From Xestospongia muta (taxonomy: Eukaryota; Porifera; Demospongiae; Haplosclerida; Petrosiidae): a DNA stretch of 64,000 nucleotides. The DNA is taken from the NCBI GenBank assembly GCA_963693285.1, contig OY848917.1:12276192-12340191 (forward strand). Direction: 5' to 3'. The notes beneath the pieces are model-generated. The model made no database searches. It worked only from the letters and a program-made list of their open reading frames with translations, and was not told the DNA's origin. Shown one piece after another: positions 1-13,004 of the stretch (the stretch's first letter is position 1; each line of letters starts with the position of its first letter). A program made the translations under genes and the position numbers.

Positions 1-661
1 ATTGATTGAAACAATATTACTATGTATTGGTTAATGGATATGATTTGTTCGTCTTTACCTAATGATGTATTGTCTGCTAAATGTTTAATAATATAGTATT
101 TCACCTTGAAACTCAAACATAATATCAAACAATAATAAAATCATATTCTACTAATATAAACAAACATATTGCCATGACCCTGAAAGTTAAACTACATGTA
201 TGATGTATATTTCATCCATGTCTTATATTGTTAATGAATCATAACTGTGTATGTACATCTATTACGTTATTCATAATACATATATATCCATTGTCTAGTT
301 AAGTTCTAAGTTCTTTCATCATTGAAGAGTTTAAAATGTTAAAAATAAAAATATTAATATTATATGTTCACCAGAATAAATTGTTCTAATATCTTGACAA
401 TCAGTTTGTTAGTACAGTAACTCAACATGTACTTGTACTGTATATGACTATTGGACCAGCAACATCCAAAATAAATTCATATTATGTATAATTCATATTT
501 AATTCACAATTACATTGTCAACCACATCGTTTGTCAACTTATATAGTAGTAGTGTGATATTTAATTATCATAAACTAATAGACAATACTAGTAGTAGTAC
601 GAGTACTTATAACTTCAGCTATTGTTAACTATATTGCATAGTTTCATAATACTACAAATAC

Positions 662-714
<53 letters not shown>

Positions 715-722
715 GGGGTAGG
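1..722 (+). repeat. Long direct repeat, copy A (partner 11936-12660)
   Basis: The first ~720 bases recur nearly base for base at 11936-12660 in the same orientation, including the terminal (TA)n tract and the G-rich AATAGGGGTAGGAAC junction. Differences are scattered substitutions and small indels. Copy A begins at the window edge, so the repeat may extend further left. No convincing coding exon is seen in it. The spacing of ~11.9 kb suggests a segmental duplication or a long interspersed element. Confidence 0.9.
663..709. repeat. (TA)n microsatellite
   Basis: Uninterrupted TA dinucleotides at the right end of repeat copy A. The same tract is present in copy B (about 12605-12648). Confidence 0.95.
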
Positions 723-940
723 AACAGGGGGGGGCAGGAGGGGGTAAAGCCCCCCAACTTTGCAGATTCAGTCCACGTGTATGTTATAGCATTTTTTGAT
801 TAGTTATTATCAGCATGTACATGTACTTCTGATTATTACCTAATAAACACATTTATAACTGCTTGAAATTATTTTTTTCTGATCAAATTACTTCTTCATG
901 ATTTAAAGCTCCCCAACGTTTGAATCATTCCTACCCACTG

Positions 941-1005
<65 letters not shown>

Positions 1006-1006
1006 T

Positions 1007-1061
<55 letters not shown>

Positions 1062-1382
1062 TTATGTATAATTCTAATTACATCAGTCAAAAGATATGAT
1101 AGTAGACCTTCATATATGGATGGCCATTTAATGAACTCATGTTTATAAACTATGTTAAGATCAAAAAGGAAACCTTCTCAATGGTTGTTATACTTGAATG
1201 AACCTCCTTAGTATAGACATTTACAATAGTGTGCTAGTTCATTCTAACTTGTTATTACTAATATATTTTTTATTGAGACAGTGAGTATATGTAATGTACT
1301 CATAATAGCCTAATATTTACAGTTTATTGTTTCATAAAGTGCTATTTTATTTTGTTATTAGAAGAGATTCAGTAACTCTTAT
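723..1382. repeat. Gene-free stretch with a long (TA)n tract at ~940-1060
   Basis: A near-pure TA repeat with a few TG and AA interruptions occupies about 940-1060. The bases before it include a C/G-rich patch near 725-755. No coding exon is seen. Confidence 0.85.
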
Positions 1383-2135
1383 AATTTAAGGGAAGTAATT
1401 TATGTCAATTCAAATCTACTCGTAAATATTTCATGTGCACCTTTCCTATGGTGTCTACCATTTATATAATCTACCAGATATTAATTATTATCCCAACCAC
1501 ATGTCAGTTGACATAGTAGTAGTGAGATATTTGTCATGAGACTATTAGACAATATTAGTAGTTGTAGGAGTATATGTACATCATAACTGTTATTATATGA
1601 GTTATGAACTCAAACAGCAATAGTAACTAACATTTGTGGTATTTTAATGTATAAAGTAATATTATTTAATATTATTTTCTCATAATAATCAATTCTTTAA
1701 GAATTAGGTTTAAATGAACAACATCATATGGTAAATTATTATATTAAATGTATCATTACACTATTTTATGTGTAGATGAGAGAAATAACTCTGGACAATT
1801 GACCAGAAATGACAATTTTCAACTATTATATAATTGTTGCTATTTAATTTCTCTTCTACCTGTCTAAGAAAATGTTAAATGAACACTAGATTTTTATTAC
1901 ACTTAATCAAATGATTGATAATATAATGATAATTTAAAATATACTCTTACTAACAAACATTGCTTATTGCATTAACAATCAATTCTACATTGTAAAATGG
2001 ATTGAGTGATCTAATAAATTCATGATCATTTAAGTTACTTATAATATAGAATAAGATTCTGCAATGTTGTAAACATGTCACTACCATTATTACTAAATGT
2101 TCTGATAACATTCACATAGTCAATTGTCAAAACAA
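1383..2135 (+). repeat. Inverted repeat arm 1 (partner 25562-26617)
   Basis: This stretch matches the reverse complement of 25562-26617 along its length, apart from ~300 bp present only in the partner. The outer end is near TTTAAGGGAAGTAATTTATG (partner CATAAATTGCTTCCCTTAAA) and the inner end near the ATTGTCAAAAC at 2131. No gene is seen. It is probably a dispersed repeat inserted in opposite orientations, or one arm of a rearrangement. Confidence 0.88.
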
Positions 2136-3142
2136 TAAGCCTTATATTATTAGATAGACAAATGCTTTAAGGGCTCCAGTAGTTGGGTTTGTGTTGTTTA
2201 GCTTAAGGAAAAGTTGTGGCTATTGTAAATACATCTCCCCTCAGTTTTTCATTATGTTTACCATGACTAAATTGTTACATCTCTATACACATTAATAGCA
2301 ATTATATGTAGCTTAACAAAGACAGCTCGGGTACTGTAAATTTAAACGTTTCATATTTATGATGCTGTAATTACTTGTGATCTGAATCTGTCCTTTACAA
2401 TATAATAGGAGATAAGTGTGACAAGATCATATAAAACATATACAGTAGACATAATATTATAGAAGACATACTGTAACAAGAGTACAGTAACTACTAATAT
2501 AGTACATTGACCTATATACAAACTATTGGTCACTCTCAAAAGCTACATACAAGAATATATTATAATGATCAAAACAATCATACCCATATATTATATTCAT
2601 ATTCATAATACATGTTCCAAAACAATTACAGGAATTCATTTGAGATAGCATGTGTTATGAAATTACAGGAATTCATTTGAGATAGCATGTGTTATGAAAT
2701 AAAAACATTGAAAACAAAAATAATAAAAGGAATGGTTTTACACATGAGAACAAGGTTACCTAAAGTAAAGAGAGATGACTTATTGTTACAACAAATATAC
2801 TGTAACATTTAAGAATGATGGTCCAAAATATCCAATATTATCAAAGTAAGCTTATGCTTAATGCTGATGCCACTATGAAGAAATAACTTCAGACCTAATA
2901 ACTTGTAAGCTTTAACACTTTCTCAAGGAAGCAGCCTTATTTATAGTGAAACAACATTGGAAAAATTTGTGTAAAAGTGTAAAAAACAGTAAATATATGT
3001 TTTTAGTGATACTTCTACGCTATGTAATAGCATTGTAATGTTATGGAATAGCATAGAATTATATGTGACATGAGGACATGGAATTTTAAGGCCATATATC
3101 AATACACATCATAATTATACAGTTAAATCTAACATACACAAT
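2136..3142. other. Gene-free AT-rich stretch with a 37-bp tandem duplication at 2624-2697
   Basis: Two identical adjacent 37-bp units (2624-2660 and 2661-2697) contain the core GGAATTCATTTGAGATAGCA. Nothing else in this kilobase reads as a gene. Confidence 0.8.
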
Positions 3143-4500
3143 TAAACCTAATAATTCAAAGTGTACAATCATAAAAGATTAAGTGGAAAAAAGTCTAGAG
3201 TTCTGGAACATTATAGGGTCTCTACTTACATGTCTGCCACATTGATTGGCTATAAACACTTATACTTCTACTCAGTATTTCAACTTTACTAAGGCTGTTG
3301 GAATGATCTTACTAATATTTTTGCAATAAAATACAATTCCAAAAATGAAATTACTTTATTCTTACTTTCATATGAATTTCCCATCCTTGTTATATACACT
3401 CCCTTCAATGATTTCACGTGTAAGCCAGGTTTATTTTCTTATTTGTAGAAAGAGTTTCATTCCTTAAGTTTTTACTTGGATATAAATGCATGCCCAAGTC
3501 TTGCTTTGATTGAATACTTATTTACTTTATAAACCTCGAACCTAAACACGTACAAACATATACATGTTTTTATAAAGGATCACTTGCTCTAACTATAGGT
3601 AAACAGGTAATGTGCACGTGCTCATATTATTTTTAAACTTACTACAAAGAGTAACAAACAAAGAGTGAGAGAGAGAGAGAGATAACATGCTCCAATTGCA
3701 AAGGAAATAATCTATATCCTAGAGAGAGAGAGAGAAAGAGAGATAGAAATCATGGTCCAAAGGAAATAGTTGATATCCTACCAATGACAGTAATTATGAA
3801 TATAACACAACCTGCTCTATTCTAAACTATTAATGGCTCAAACAACAACAAAGGTGAACTTTTGACAACTTTTACTGTTTACATCCTTTACATTATTGAG
3901 TCATTAATAATATGAATACAAAATCCAAAGCATTATCATTCTGATACAATGTATGAACACCTGTAAACAGTTACATTCCTTTAACAAAATAATCTTCTAT
4001 TGTTATTTTAGAACTATATATACAAAATGGATACAATAACCTGAATAGTTGTAGATTCTAAACCTAAAGTTGGAACTAGAGGTCAAATAACAATATAAAA
4101 GGATTATGAAATGATAAAATTATGAGTACATTATGGTGAGACAACTTTGTAATAATGTATGTCTATAAAGTAGGAGTATCACATGATCTTCTCTTTGTCT
4201 TGTGTTTGAAAATGTTATTAATGTTGTCATTGTAACAAGCATGATTCCTTTACTGGAGTTAAAATTTACATTTTTGCATAAAACAGCATCATCGTTAGAA
4301 ATGAAGATAATTTCATGATTCATTACAAGATATTTGTAGTAATCTATATATATACTCATATTACTGCTTAGGTAGTTGACGTGAAGTGAGTCTTTCAGAA
4401 ATCAGTCAAGAATCTATAGCATTCAAGCAATATGATGGATCCAGTACTATGTCTGCTATTATCACTGTCCTCTCTGTCTAATTGTCTTGTATTATTATAA
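3143..4500 (+). repeat. Direct repeat, upstream copy of a gene 5' region (partner 5293-6583)
   Basis: About 1.35 kb that recurs ~2.1 kb downstream with moderate divergence, sharing the (GA)n tracts, indels and flanks. The homology runs into the signal-peptide codons of the beta-helix gene and stops there. The copied segment is therefore the upstream region plus the first ~20 codons, without the rest of the gene. Confidence 0.9.
4432..4500 (+). pseudogene. Orphan signal-peptide start of a beta-helix protein gene
   Basis: ATG at 4432 opens 22 codons (MMDPVLCLLLSLSSLSNC, then LVLL) followed by TAA at 4498. This is a typical hydrophobic signal-peptide core. It aligns codon for codon with the start of the gene at 6523, but the homology ends immediately after it. 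What follows is unrelated AT-rich DNA. It is a truncated 5' duplicate and not a working gene. Its sixth residue after the second Met is Cys (TGT), where the downstream copy has TGA, so it preserves the likely original codon. Confidence 0.75.
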
Positions 4501-4650
4501 TAATTGTAATATATTTATATTAATTGATAGATTTTCATTGACTACTTACTTGTGCAACATTGTTGCTAATTTAAAAATTATAATAGAAAACAAAAATGTA
4601 TTATAACTTTTACCTTTTTTATAAAACTAAATGTTATATTTTAGTATGAA

Positions 4651-4866
4651 CTAGTTAAAGAAGTACACATACACAGCTACTATAGCAATGATCAAGATAA
4701 GACATGGTACACATCTACTTCCTGCTGCAACAATAAAGTTAAATATCCCATATGTGAGCACTGTTATTAACTGAACACATGCTGCTCCCGGAATGAAAAG
4801 GAGAGAACAACCAAAGCATATAGCTATACACAGAATAAGTAGCGCTATAACGAAAATAAAGTACAT
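4651..4866 (-). CDS. Small hydrophobic membrane protein, hypothetical
   Basis: An ATG at 4866 opens 71 codons rich in Ile, Leu, Val, Ala, Cys and Gly, ending at a TAG near 4651. The translation has two or three likely membrane spans (about residues 2-25, 30-48 and 52-70). A pyrimidine-rich CTCTGTTTAG directly precedes the ATG on the minus strand and could be a splice acceptor, so this may be a terminal exon of a longer gene. Base composition is less AT-rich than the flanks. The product is not recognised. It lies in the interval that separates the two copies of the duplicated 5' region. Confidence 0.35.
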   Translation of the reverse strand: MYFIFVIALLILCIAICFGCSLLFIPGAACVQLITVLTYGIFNFIVAAGSRCVPCLILIIAIVAVYVYFFN

Positions 4867-4934
4867 CTAAACAGAGTTTTAAATATCCTTCTATGTTTTA
4901 CTCATCTCACCTTTGAAATATCAAGGTAGTCTCA

Positions 4935-5125
4935 AAAGTTGAAGGAGAATCTTGTGATTGCTTAAACTCCGCAGGAACCACCCGCCAAAGGGGGGTGCCT
5001 CGTCCACGCCTAGTCTCGTATAGTCAGCCCCTCCCTTAAATGTAAGGAAACATCTGGAGGAGAGCTATCTCGTTCTGAGCCACTCTACTTCCGTTAGAAC
5101 TCATGGACCAGGAGACAGAAAAAGA
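4935..5125. repeat. GC-rich island, probable dispersed-element fragment
   Basis: Composition changes sharply to GC-rich (CCACCCGCCAAAGGGGGGTG, and CTAGTCTCGTATAGTCAGCC). A similar terminus, in inverse orientation, occurs near 55530-55555 (GGGGTGGAGTCTGGCTATG, then TGAGACTA). This suggests a short interspersed or MITE-type element and not a gene. No reading frame spans it. Confidence 0.45.
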
Positions 5126-5292
5126 ACATTAAAAGAAACCTGTCATTACCGTCATTCATCTAGACAACCATCATGAAATGACTTTAATGTCATGAAATAA
5201 TGTGTCAATAATTTCACTCACAATAATGTGTTGAAGATTATTTATACTAATTGACTCAAATAAAAGACAAGAAAACATACAAAATTAGCTAT

Positions 5293-6583
5293 GATTAAAC
5301 CTAATAATTGAAAGTGTACAATCATAAAAGATTGAGTGGAAAAAGTCTAGTGTTCTGGAACATTATAGAAGTCTCTACTAGCAAGTCTGCCACATTAACT
5401 GACTGTTAAACACTTACATCTACTCAGTATTTTAACTTTACTAAGGCTGTTGGTATGATTTTATTAATATTTATGCAATAAAATACAATTCCAAAGATGA
5501 AATTAACTGATTCTTACTTTCATATGAATTTCCTATCACTGTTATATCCACTACCTTCAATGATTTCACTAGTAAGCCCCGCCTATTTTCTTATTTGTAA
5601 GGAGTTTCGTTTCCTAAGTTTTATGCGAGCTTAAACATGTACAAACGTCTACAGGTTTTTATAAAGGATCACTTGCTCTAACTATAGGTAAGCAGGTTTT
5701 GTGTGATCATATTATATTTAAACTTACTACAAAGAGTAACAAACAGAGAGAGATAGAGAGAGATAACATGCTCCAATTGCAAAGGAAATAATCTATATCC
5801 TAGAGAGAGAGAGAGAGAGATAGAAATTATGGTCCAAAGGAAATAATCTCTATCCTACCAATGACAGTAATTATGAATATAACACAACCTCCTCTCTTCC
5901 AAACTTTTAATGGCTCAAACAACAACAAAGATGAACTTTTGACAACTTTTACTGTTTACATTCTTTACATTATTGAGTCATTAATAACATGAATACAAAC
6001 TCCAAAGCATTATCATTCTGATACAATGTATGGACACCCGTAAATAGTTACATTCCTTTAACAAAATAATCTTCTATTGTTATTCTTTGACTATATATAC
6101 AAAATGGATACAATAACCTGAATAGTTATAGATTCTAAACCTAAAGTTGGAACTAGAGGTCAAATAACAATATAAAAGGATTAAGAAATGATAAAATTAT
6201 GAGTACATTATGATGAGACAACTTTGTAATAATGTATGTCTATAACGTAGGAGTAGCACATGATCTTCTCTTTGTCTTGTGTTTGAAAATGTTATTAATG
6301 TTGTCATTGTAACAAGCATGATTTCTTTACTGATGTTAAAGTTTACATTTTTGCATAAAACAGCATCACTGATTACTTAAATAATTGTTAGAAATGAAGA
6401 TAATTTCATGATTCATTACAAGATATTTGTAGTAATCTATATATACTCATATTACTACTTAGGAAGTTGATGCGAAGTAAGTCTTTCTGAAATCAATCAA
6501 AAATCTATAGCATTCAAGCAATATGAATCCAGTACTATGACTGCTATTATCACTGTCCTCTCTGTCGAATTGTCTTGTATTAA
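5293..6583 (+). repeat. Direct repeat, downstream copy containing the presumed promoter of the beta-helix gene
   Basis: Partner of 3143-4500. It leads straight into the signal-peptide codons at 6523, so it is the native upstream region of the gene that follows. It includes (GA)n tracts at ~5745-5762 and ~5802-5822 and a TATATATA element ~90 bp before the ATG. No defined promoter motif can be asserted. Confidence 0.85.
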
Positions 6584-8998
6584 CAAAACCTGATTCTCTG
6601 AATAAATATCTTTGTGAGTCAACTCAACTTCTTCTACCAGACACAGAAATACTTCTCTCCTCTGATGTAAAGCACATCTTGTCCTCAAGTTCTTTTTGTC
6701 TGGTTAGTAACACATCAAATATCACCTTAAGTAGTATATCAGAAACACCTGCAACTATCACTTGCAGGCAACAAAGTACCAAATATCCATCAAATGGCTT
6801 TGGGTTTTATAATATTAGTGGACTTTTTATTAAAAAAGTAATTGTAACAAAGTGTGGGGGGCTTATGCCATCAACTAACAAACTCTATCCTAATGATACC
6901 ACTTTCTATTTTAATGAGGGTCAATCAGTCACATTGTTTGTCAGTTATTGTTCTGACATCAAATTGTTTAGAGTTGCTATTAACAACTATTATGGTTTTG
7001 CTATTCTTCTAATAAATCCAAATAACAATGTTACCCTTAATAATGTCAATATCACTACTGATAACAGGAGTAAATCTTATGGTGGTTCAAGACTTATATT
7101 GTACTTTAGTAATATGTATAAATGGCATAAAGTTTTAAAAGCTAGTGTTCTCCTAAACAACACAAGTATAGAAGGCAATTTGAACATTGTACCATATGGT
7201 GATATCTCAAATGCAGCTAATGTTGATGATAAAAGATCTAAAGCAATCAGTTCTTTTGCAGCTGGTATGACAGTTTTATTTAGTCGAGGGAACTACAGTG
7301 CTAATATAGTTATGTCTCATGGCTATTGGAACTTTAATAGTGGTGGTCTGTTTGATGGTATAGCATTTATTTTTAGTGATGCGCCAGTTGGAAATACTTC
7401 TATTACAGTTACTAATTCTAATTTTAACCACAACATTTATAGTTTAGCATTTGACACATTTAGATTAGGTTGTATGGTTACTACAAGTACATTTGATAAA
7501 AAAATGTTCAATGTACAATGGAATATTATAAGTATTTCTGACAGTTTAATTCATGATGCACATGAAGGAATATATATTAATGATGACTTTAATTCTTACA
7601 ACACTTCAAATCAATATAAACACTCAATTTTTCAAATTATAACATCTTCTAATGTGTCCAGCAAACTCACAATTTATCTCAACAATATCAATTATATTCA
7701 AGTCTATATTGGAATACGTAACCCATTTATTCTCTCAGAAACAACAAAGGGACACAAAAATGTACATTTCATTTTAGAATCTGTAAAAGTAAATCAAGTA
7801 TTTTCTGATTCTTTAATAACATCTCTTAATTCTGGCAAAATGGTTTTTGTCAATACAAAATCTGTTTACAAATGTCAAATTGTCAATACAAAATCGTTGG
7901 AGAAAGTAATATTTTCATGAATATAACAGGTTCAGTAATACAAGCATATAACAGTGACATTTACTTAAATGGTACACTAATTTTTAAAAACAACAATGCC
8001 AGTCATGGAGCCGCTATTCGACTTGATTCTTTATCACATCTTTTTATTCATGAATCGTGTAATGCATCTTTTGTTAACAATCATGCTTCTTTTTACGGTG
8101 GTGCTATTTACTCACATATGGATAGAAATCTCCCCACAATCAACCCATTATGTGCTATTCAAATAATAACTCAAAATATTTCCAATTCTAATGCCATGTT
8201 AACATTTAAGAAAAACACAGCCAAATTAGCTGGCAATTCTATTTATGTTTCTCCATTGTATGACTGTAAACAAACACAATTAAATGAAGTCAATTTAAGT
8301 GATATATATGACAAGATACTTTATTTTTATGAAGACAACCATATTGGAGAGATATCATCAGTAGCTGTAAGCACCAATTTTTGTTGCATTAGCAACATTA
8401 GGTTGGATTGTTTGGAGTTAAAATGTTGAGAAATCGTTTCATTGCCAAATACTTTCGTCCATTTATTGATGCTATTCATGGACCTTACAAGGATAGCTTT
8501 AGGTATTGGTTTGGTGTGAGGTTGCTTGTGCTCTCTATCATTTATATTACTACAGCTGTTCTTGAAGGTAATAATTTGACTCTGCAGTTTTTACTAATAC
8601 AGATTATCTTAGGATCATTTACTATTGTTCAGGCTGTTGTTCTGCCATACAAGAAGAACATAGTAAATGCATTAGATATATGGTTTATGGTACTTCTCTT
8701 AATTTATTTCAGCATTACTCTCGCCTATAACTCATCAGAAAACCCTACTGTTAGCGATACTGTGATGGCATTGGAAATTGTTTTATGTTTCATTACTTAT
8801 CTTCTAATCATGATGTATCATATGTATATATCTATGAGTCATTTTCGGTGCATCAGACTGTGTTACCAAATTCTAATAAAGAGAACTTTTAAGAAGCTAA
8901 TCAAAGCAATTTTCCCAAGAGACTGCAGCAGATTTGAAAGTAGTGAAGATCGTCCACTATTACGACATGACGATTCATTTCAATATGAAGAATGGTAG
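6523..8998 (+). pseudogene. Decayed secreted/membrane beta-helix protein with C-terminal multi-TM region
   Basis: Three reading frames in series form one recognisable protein. ATG at 6523 starts a signal peptide (LLLSLSSLSNCLVL), followed by a long Asn/Ser-rich beta-helix region (N.T, SNFNHN, IYLNN repeats) to ~7905. After a frameshift (7872-7920) it continues with Pmp-like motifs such as SFVNNHASFYGGAIYSH. A second out-of-frame join at ~8405-8430 leads to a C-terminal region of about 195 residues with four or five membrane spans (FRPFIDAIHGPYKDSFRYW, then VRLLVLSIIYITTAV) and an acidic tail. The architecture matches large sponge proteins with a polymorphic-membrane-protein-like helix and a C-terminal TM bundle. 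The usual long extracellular segment between the two is missing. The sixth codon is TGA where the upstream duplicate has TGT. The stop, two frame breaks and the internal deletion argue for a pseudogene; unrecognised introns are the alternative. Confidence 0.65.
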
Positions 8999-11935
8999 TC
9001 ACAAAATTGAGAGTGAGCTAATCAAGGAGATAAAACTTTATTAATTGTTGTACTTTGTACATGTATCATTCATTACAAGTATTATTTGTTGAGCAAACAT
9101 ATTAATTAATATTACTATATTCATCATTCTCTTACTTGACTGACAAATAATTAGTATCTTTTTGCTAATAATTGTGATATTCACTTGTAGTATAATATTT
9201 TAATTAATGCAAATTAATGTTTGTCATTATTAGAGCACACATGTTATTATGATTGATCAAATGAATGATGTCAGATTGTTACAAACATTTCCTTTTTGAA
9301 AACTATTAATGACTTCTTATGTGCAAAGCAACATAGTAAAATTACTTGTAGTTATTGCAAAAAATTGTCAGCAATTATTATTGTTGCAAAATATTATCAG
9401 TGATTAAAATAATATTCAGTTGATACTCATTTGTATAAATATGCCCTCATTGACAGTTAAAATCCTAACAATTATAGTATAACAAAACAGAATGATATCA
9501 TAATTGGTATAAACTACTCATCATTTCACGAATGCTGTTAGTGATTAATGAGACATATACATTTTTAATAATCCACGTTGGATTATCGTACAGGATTGAT
9601 ACTTCTACTTATGTTAAAGTAACACTAAGTAAAGATATAGAGTAATTAAAAAATTTAAAAGTAAATAACAATAAAATGATACAGATTTCATTTAAATGAT
9701 CAGACATTAAAGTCTCTTTTTGTAGTTATGTATGTACTCTTACTAGTAGTGTAGTTAATGTGTGAGAGTTTGCTGCATTGTTTGGCAATCCTGATTTGGT
9801 TATATTATTAGACAGTGTATAAATTGTCGTAACTGAACATCAGAAGAGGCAGATGGTATTTTAAACATATAATGTTTTTGTAGCCATCATGCAAATAATC
9901 TACTTATTATCTATAATAAAATTTAGTTTATTCAATATTGACTTGTAGTTAAATTTAGAGAAATAGTGATTATTACATTCACAAGTAAGACAATTATTGT
10001 AATTGGAGCTATTTTAAGAAAAGCTTGAAAAAGAGCAGAAGAATGTTCATCTATATACATAATGTATATAGTAACAGTAATACAAGCTCTCTTCTAGACA
10101 TACTATCTGACAACTTAATATTCACACATGATTGAAAACAAAGGTTAATGTTAGAGGTATATAGGTATTTATAAGTTAATAAAAACATCAAACAGTTTAT
10201 TAAAATTCATTAAATATGGGGATCGAGGTGAAAATATTTCAAACAAGAGTAAAGTGGAATGGTTGTATACACATCTTTATATAACTGCCTAAATATCAAA
10301 AGTGTAATGCTTATTTGTCATAACAATTATAGGCTTTTGAGACAAACAGCCCCGTTTTTGAGATATAAGATTTAATTAATCTCTTCAGTGTAATATCAAG
10401 TTCTTGTTATTATGTATCAGGCATGTGGTAGTTGCATTATGTATATCTAATACAATACTGTATCATGTATACTGACTACAAGTGAGTCCATATATGATCT
10501 GAGTACAGTAGTTCCCTGAAGTTGTAGAGATACCATTTGATTCATCTTTAGCTTTTAGTCAACTTCAGGCGATTACTTTGAATGTGTCAAGTCTGTCTGA
10601 ATTTTATGTATTAAGATTCATTAACATAAGCCTATTGATTCTTATCATTTTGCCATAAATATCGGGAAAAAAAAGTCTACCACATTCCTTAAATTACACA
10701 TTGACAATTTGGCATTTTGGAATTGACATATTAGAAGATATTTAGAGAGACAAAAGATCACATATACATATGATCTTACACATGATATTTTTGGTGTGGG
10801 AGGAGCAAACCCAAATTTTCATTAATGAAGCACACTTTCATTTTTGCCATGAAGATAGTGTACCTACAAGCATGTGTAACTAAATAACTATAAAGTAATT
10901 AAGTGTCAATTTATTCTGACAATTCCAATAGCCAGACTTCAAAATTTGGGCCATAAATAATAAAGGCTTGTCATCTAAAATAATCCTTTAATTATCTCCT
11001 TTAACTCATTGCATGAATACACATTTATATTAAGTACAGATTTGTATCATAATGTAACTTAGAATTATTTTACGATGAAAGTCAATTTTATGTAAATACT
11101 CTGATATGTTACACTCGTTTCTAGCTGAGTTAGCTCCACCCTATTCTATGATTACTGTCAACATAGTATAAAACACTACGTAAGTAATAGAGTTAAATGA
11201 GTTATTATTAAATTTAGTAACAAATTTATAACATAAAAACTTTTCCCATAAATTTTCCATAGATGTAGATTTTGTAGTAAAACATTGACTATAGAAACAA
11301 TGCTGAAGAATTGACATTAATGTCTGTAGATCACACATACAAACAGAAATAATAAAGTAATATTATCTATGACAGAAAGTAGAATTACATAAACTGCTGA
11401 GTTTTAGCATTATTATTCATTCTCCTTATTGTAACACTCATGATTTAAGTTAATGAATTTGTTGGTTGCTATATGTGTTGTCAGTTAAAGTATTCAGTTT
11501 CATTTTGCTGGCCATTTTTCAATAATAGAATAACAAAAAACTGTAATAGCAATTTACAAATCTAAAATGTTGTTCAGCTACAATAAAGCTGTATCACATT
11601 TTTATAATAAAAACTGTGTTTGGTTTTGATTGATAAAGAAGCAAACATTTGTAAACAGTGGTGTACCAACTAACTGAATGTTGAATTTGAGAAATTAAAC
11701 ATTGTGTTAGTCTTGACATACACTACTCTTAATAGAACCTGTAACTCTTAGTTCAGTCATTTTGATGTTGAAGTAGTGACAGTGTATATTATCCTATAGT
11801 TAGAGTTAATTGTTATTTAAAAAGGTACTCTCTTTGTATGGAGTATAATTGGATAAAGTAGATACATAGGAATGTAATTATGATCATGTATGATTGATTT
11901 ATGAAGTGATAAATAAACAGGCTTAAAACTAGAAG
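8999..11935. other. Gene-free AT-rich intergenic region
   Basis: Nearly 3 kb downstream of the beta-helix pseudogene. I see no exon with splice borders, no RNA gene and no terminal-repeat element. Small features only: a near-palindrome AATCCACGTTGGATT at ~9571-9586 and homopolymer runs. Confidence 0.7.
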
Positions 11936-12602
11936 ATTGATTGAAACAATATTACTATGTATTGGTTAATGGATATGATTTGTTTGTCTTTACCTAATGA
12001 TGTATTGTCTGCTAAATGTTTAATAATATAGTATTTCACCTTGAAACTCAAACATAAGATCAAACAATAATAAAATCATATTCTACTAATATAAACAAAC
12101 ATATTGCCATGACCTTGAAAGTTAAACTACATGTATGATGTATATTTATCCATGTCTTATATTGTTAATAAATCATAACTGTGTATGTACATCTATTACA
12201 TTATTCATAATACATATACATCCATTGTCTAGTTAAGTTCTAAGTTCTCTCATTATTGAAGAGTTTAAAATGTTAAAAATAAAAGTATTAATATTATATG
12301 TTCACCAGAATAAATTGTTCTAATATCTTGACAATCAGTTTGTTAGTACAGTAACTCAACATGTACTTGTACTGTATATGACTATTAGACCAGCTACATA
12401 GACAAACCAAAATAAATTCATATTATGTATAATTCATATTTAATTCACAATTACATTATCAACCACATCCTTTGTCAAATTATATAGTAGTAGTGTGATA
12501 TTTTATTATCATAAACTAATAGACAATACTAGTAGTAGTACGAGTACTTATAACTTAAGTTACTGTTAACTATATTGCATAGTCTCATAATACTACAAAT
12601 AC

Positions 12603-12653
<51 letters not shown>

Positions 12654-12660
12654 GGGGTAG
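11936..12660 (+). repeat. Long direct repeat, copy B (partner 1-722)
   Basis: Nearly identical to 1-722, starting TTGATTGAAACAATATTACT and ending in the (TA)n tract and TTAATAGGGGTAGGAAC. Past this point the two copies diverge completely. This gives a right-hand boundary for the repeat unit. Confidence 0.9.
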
Positions 12661-13004
12661 GAACCGGAGGGAGGGGCAGATATAATACTTAATATTATTA
12701 CACACTTTCAACATATGCGACATATCCCACACATCTACAACATACTAGTAACACAGTTGTAATAATAATACTAATGATCTAAATACATGTTTTGTCTACA
12801 TCATATAATCTGTGTGTATAGCTACTAAAATGGCAGCTTATCTTAGTTGGCATCTGAAATAGTAACTTAGCTTGATTTAATTTTTGTCTCTCTATTACAA
12901 AATTAGAACAACCGCAAAAAATTGACTGCTAACTCCTACTGTAATTTTGTCAAGTATTAGCCACTCCCTTTTGAAAGAGGGTGAGGTCTAGTTTGTCACA
13001 TGTT

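Noticed and set aside
896..1090. Frame coding a long Ile-Tyr repeat
   Set aside because: It is a direct read-through of the (TA)n microsatellite; the same applies to the Ile/Tyr frame at 12529-12732.
4935..5125. GC-rich island as a tRNA or other structural RNA gene
   Set aside because: No cloverleaf, A-box/B-box pair or other RNA signature could be recognised; a dispersed repeat fits better.
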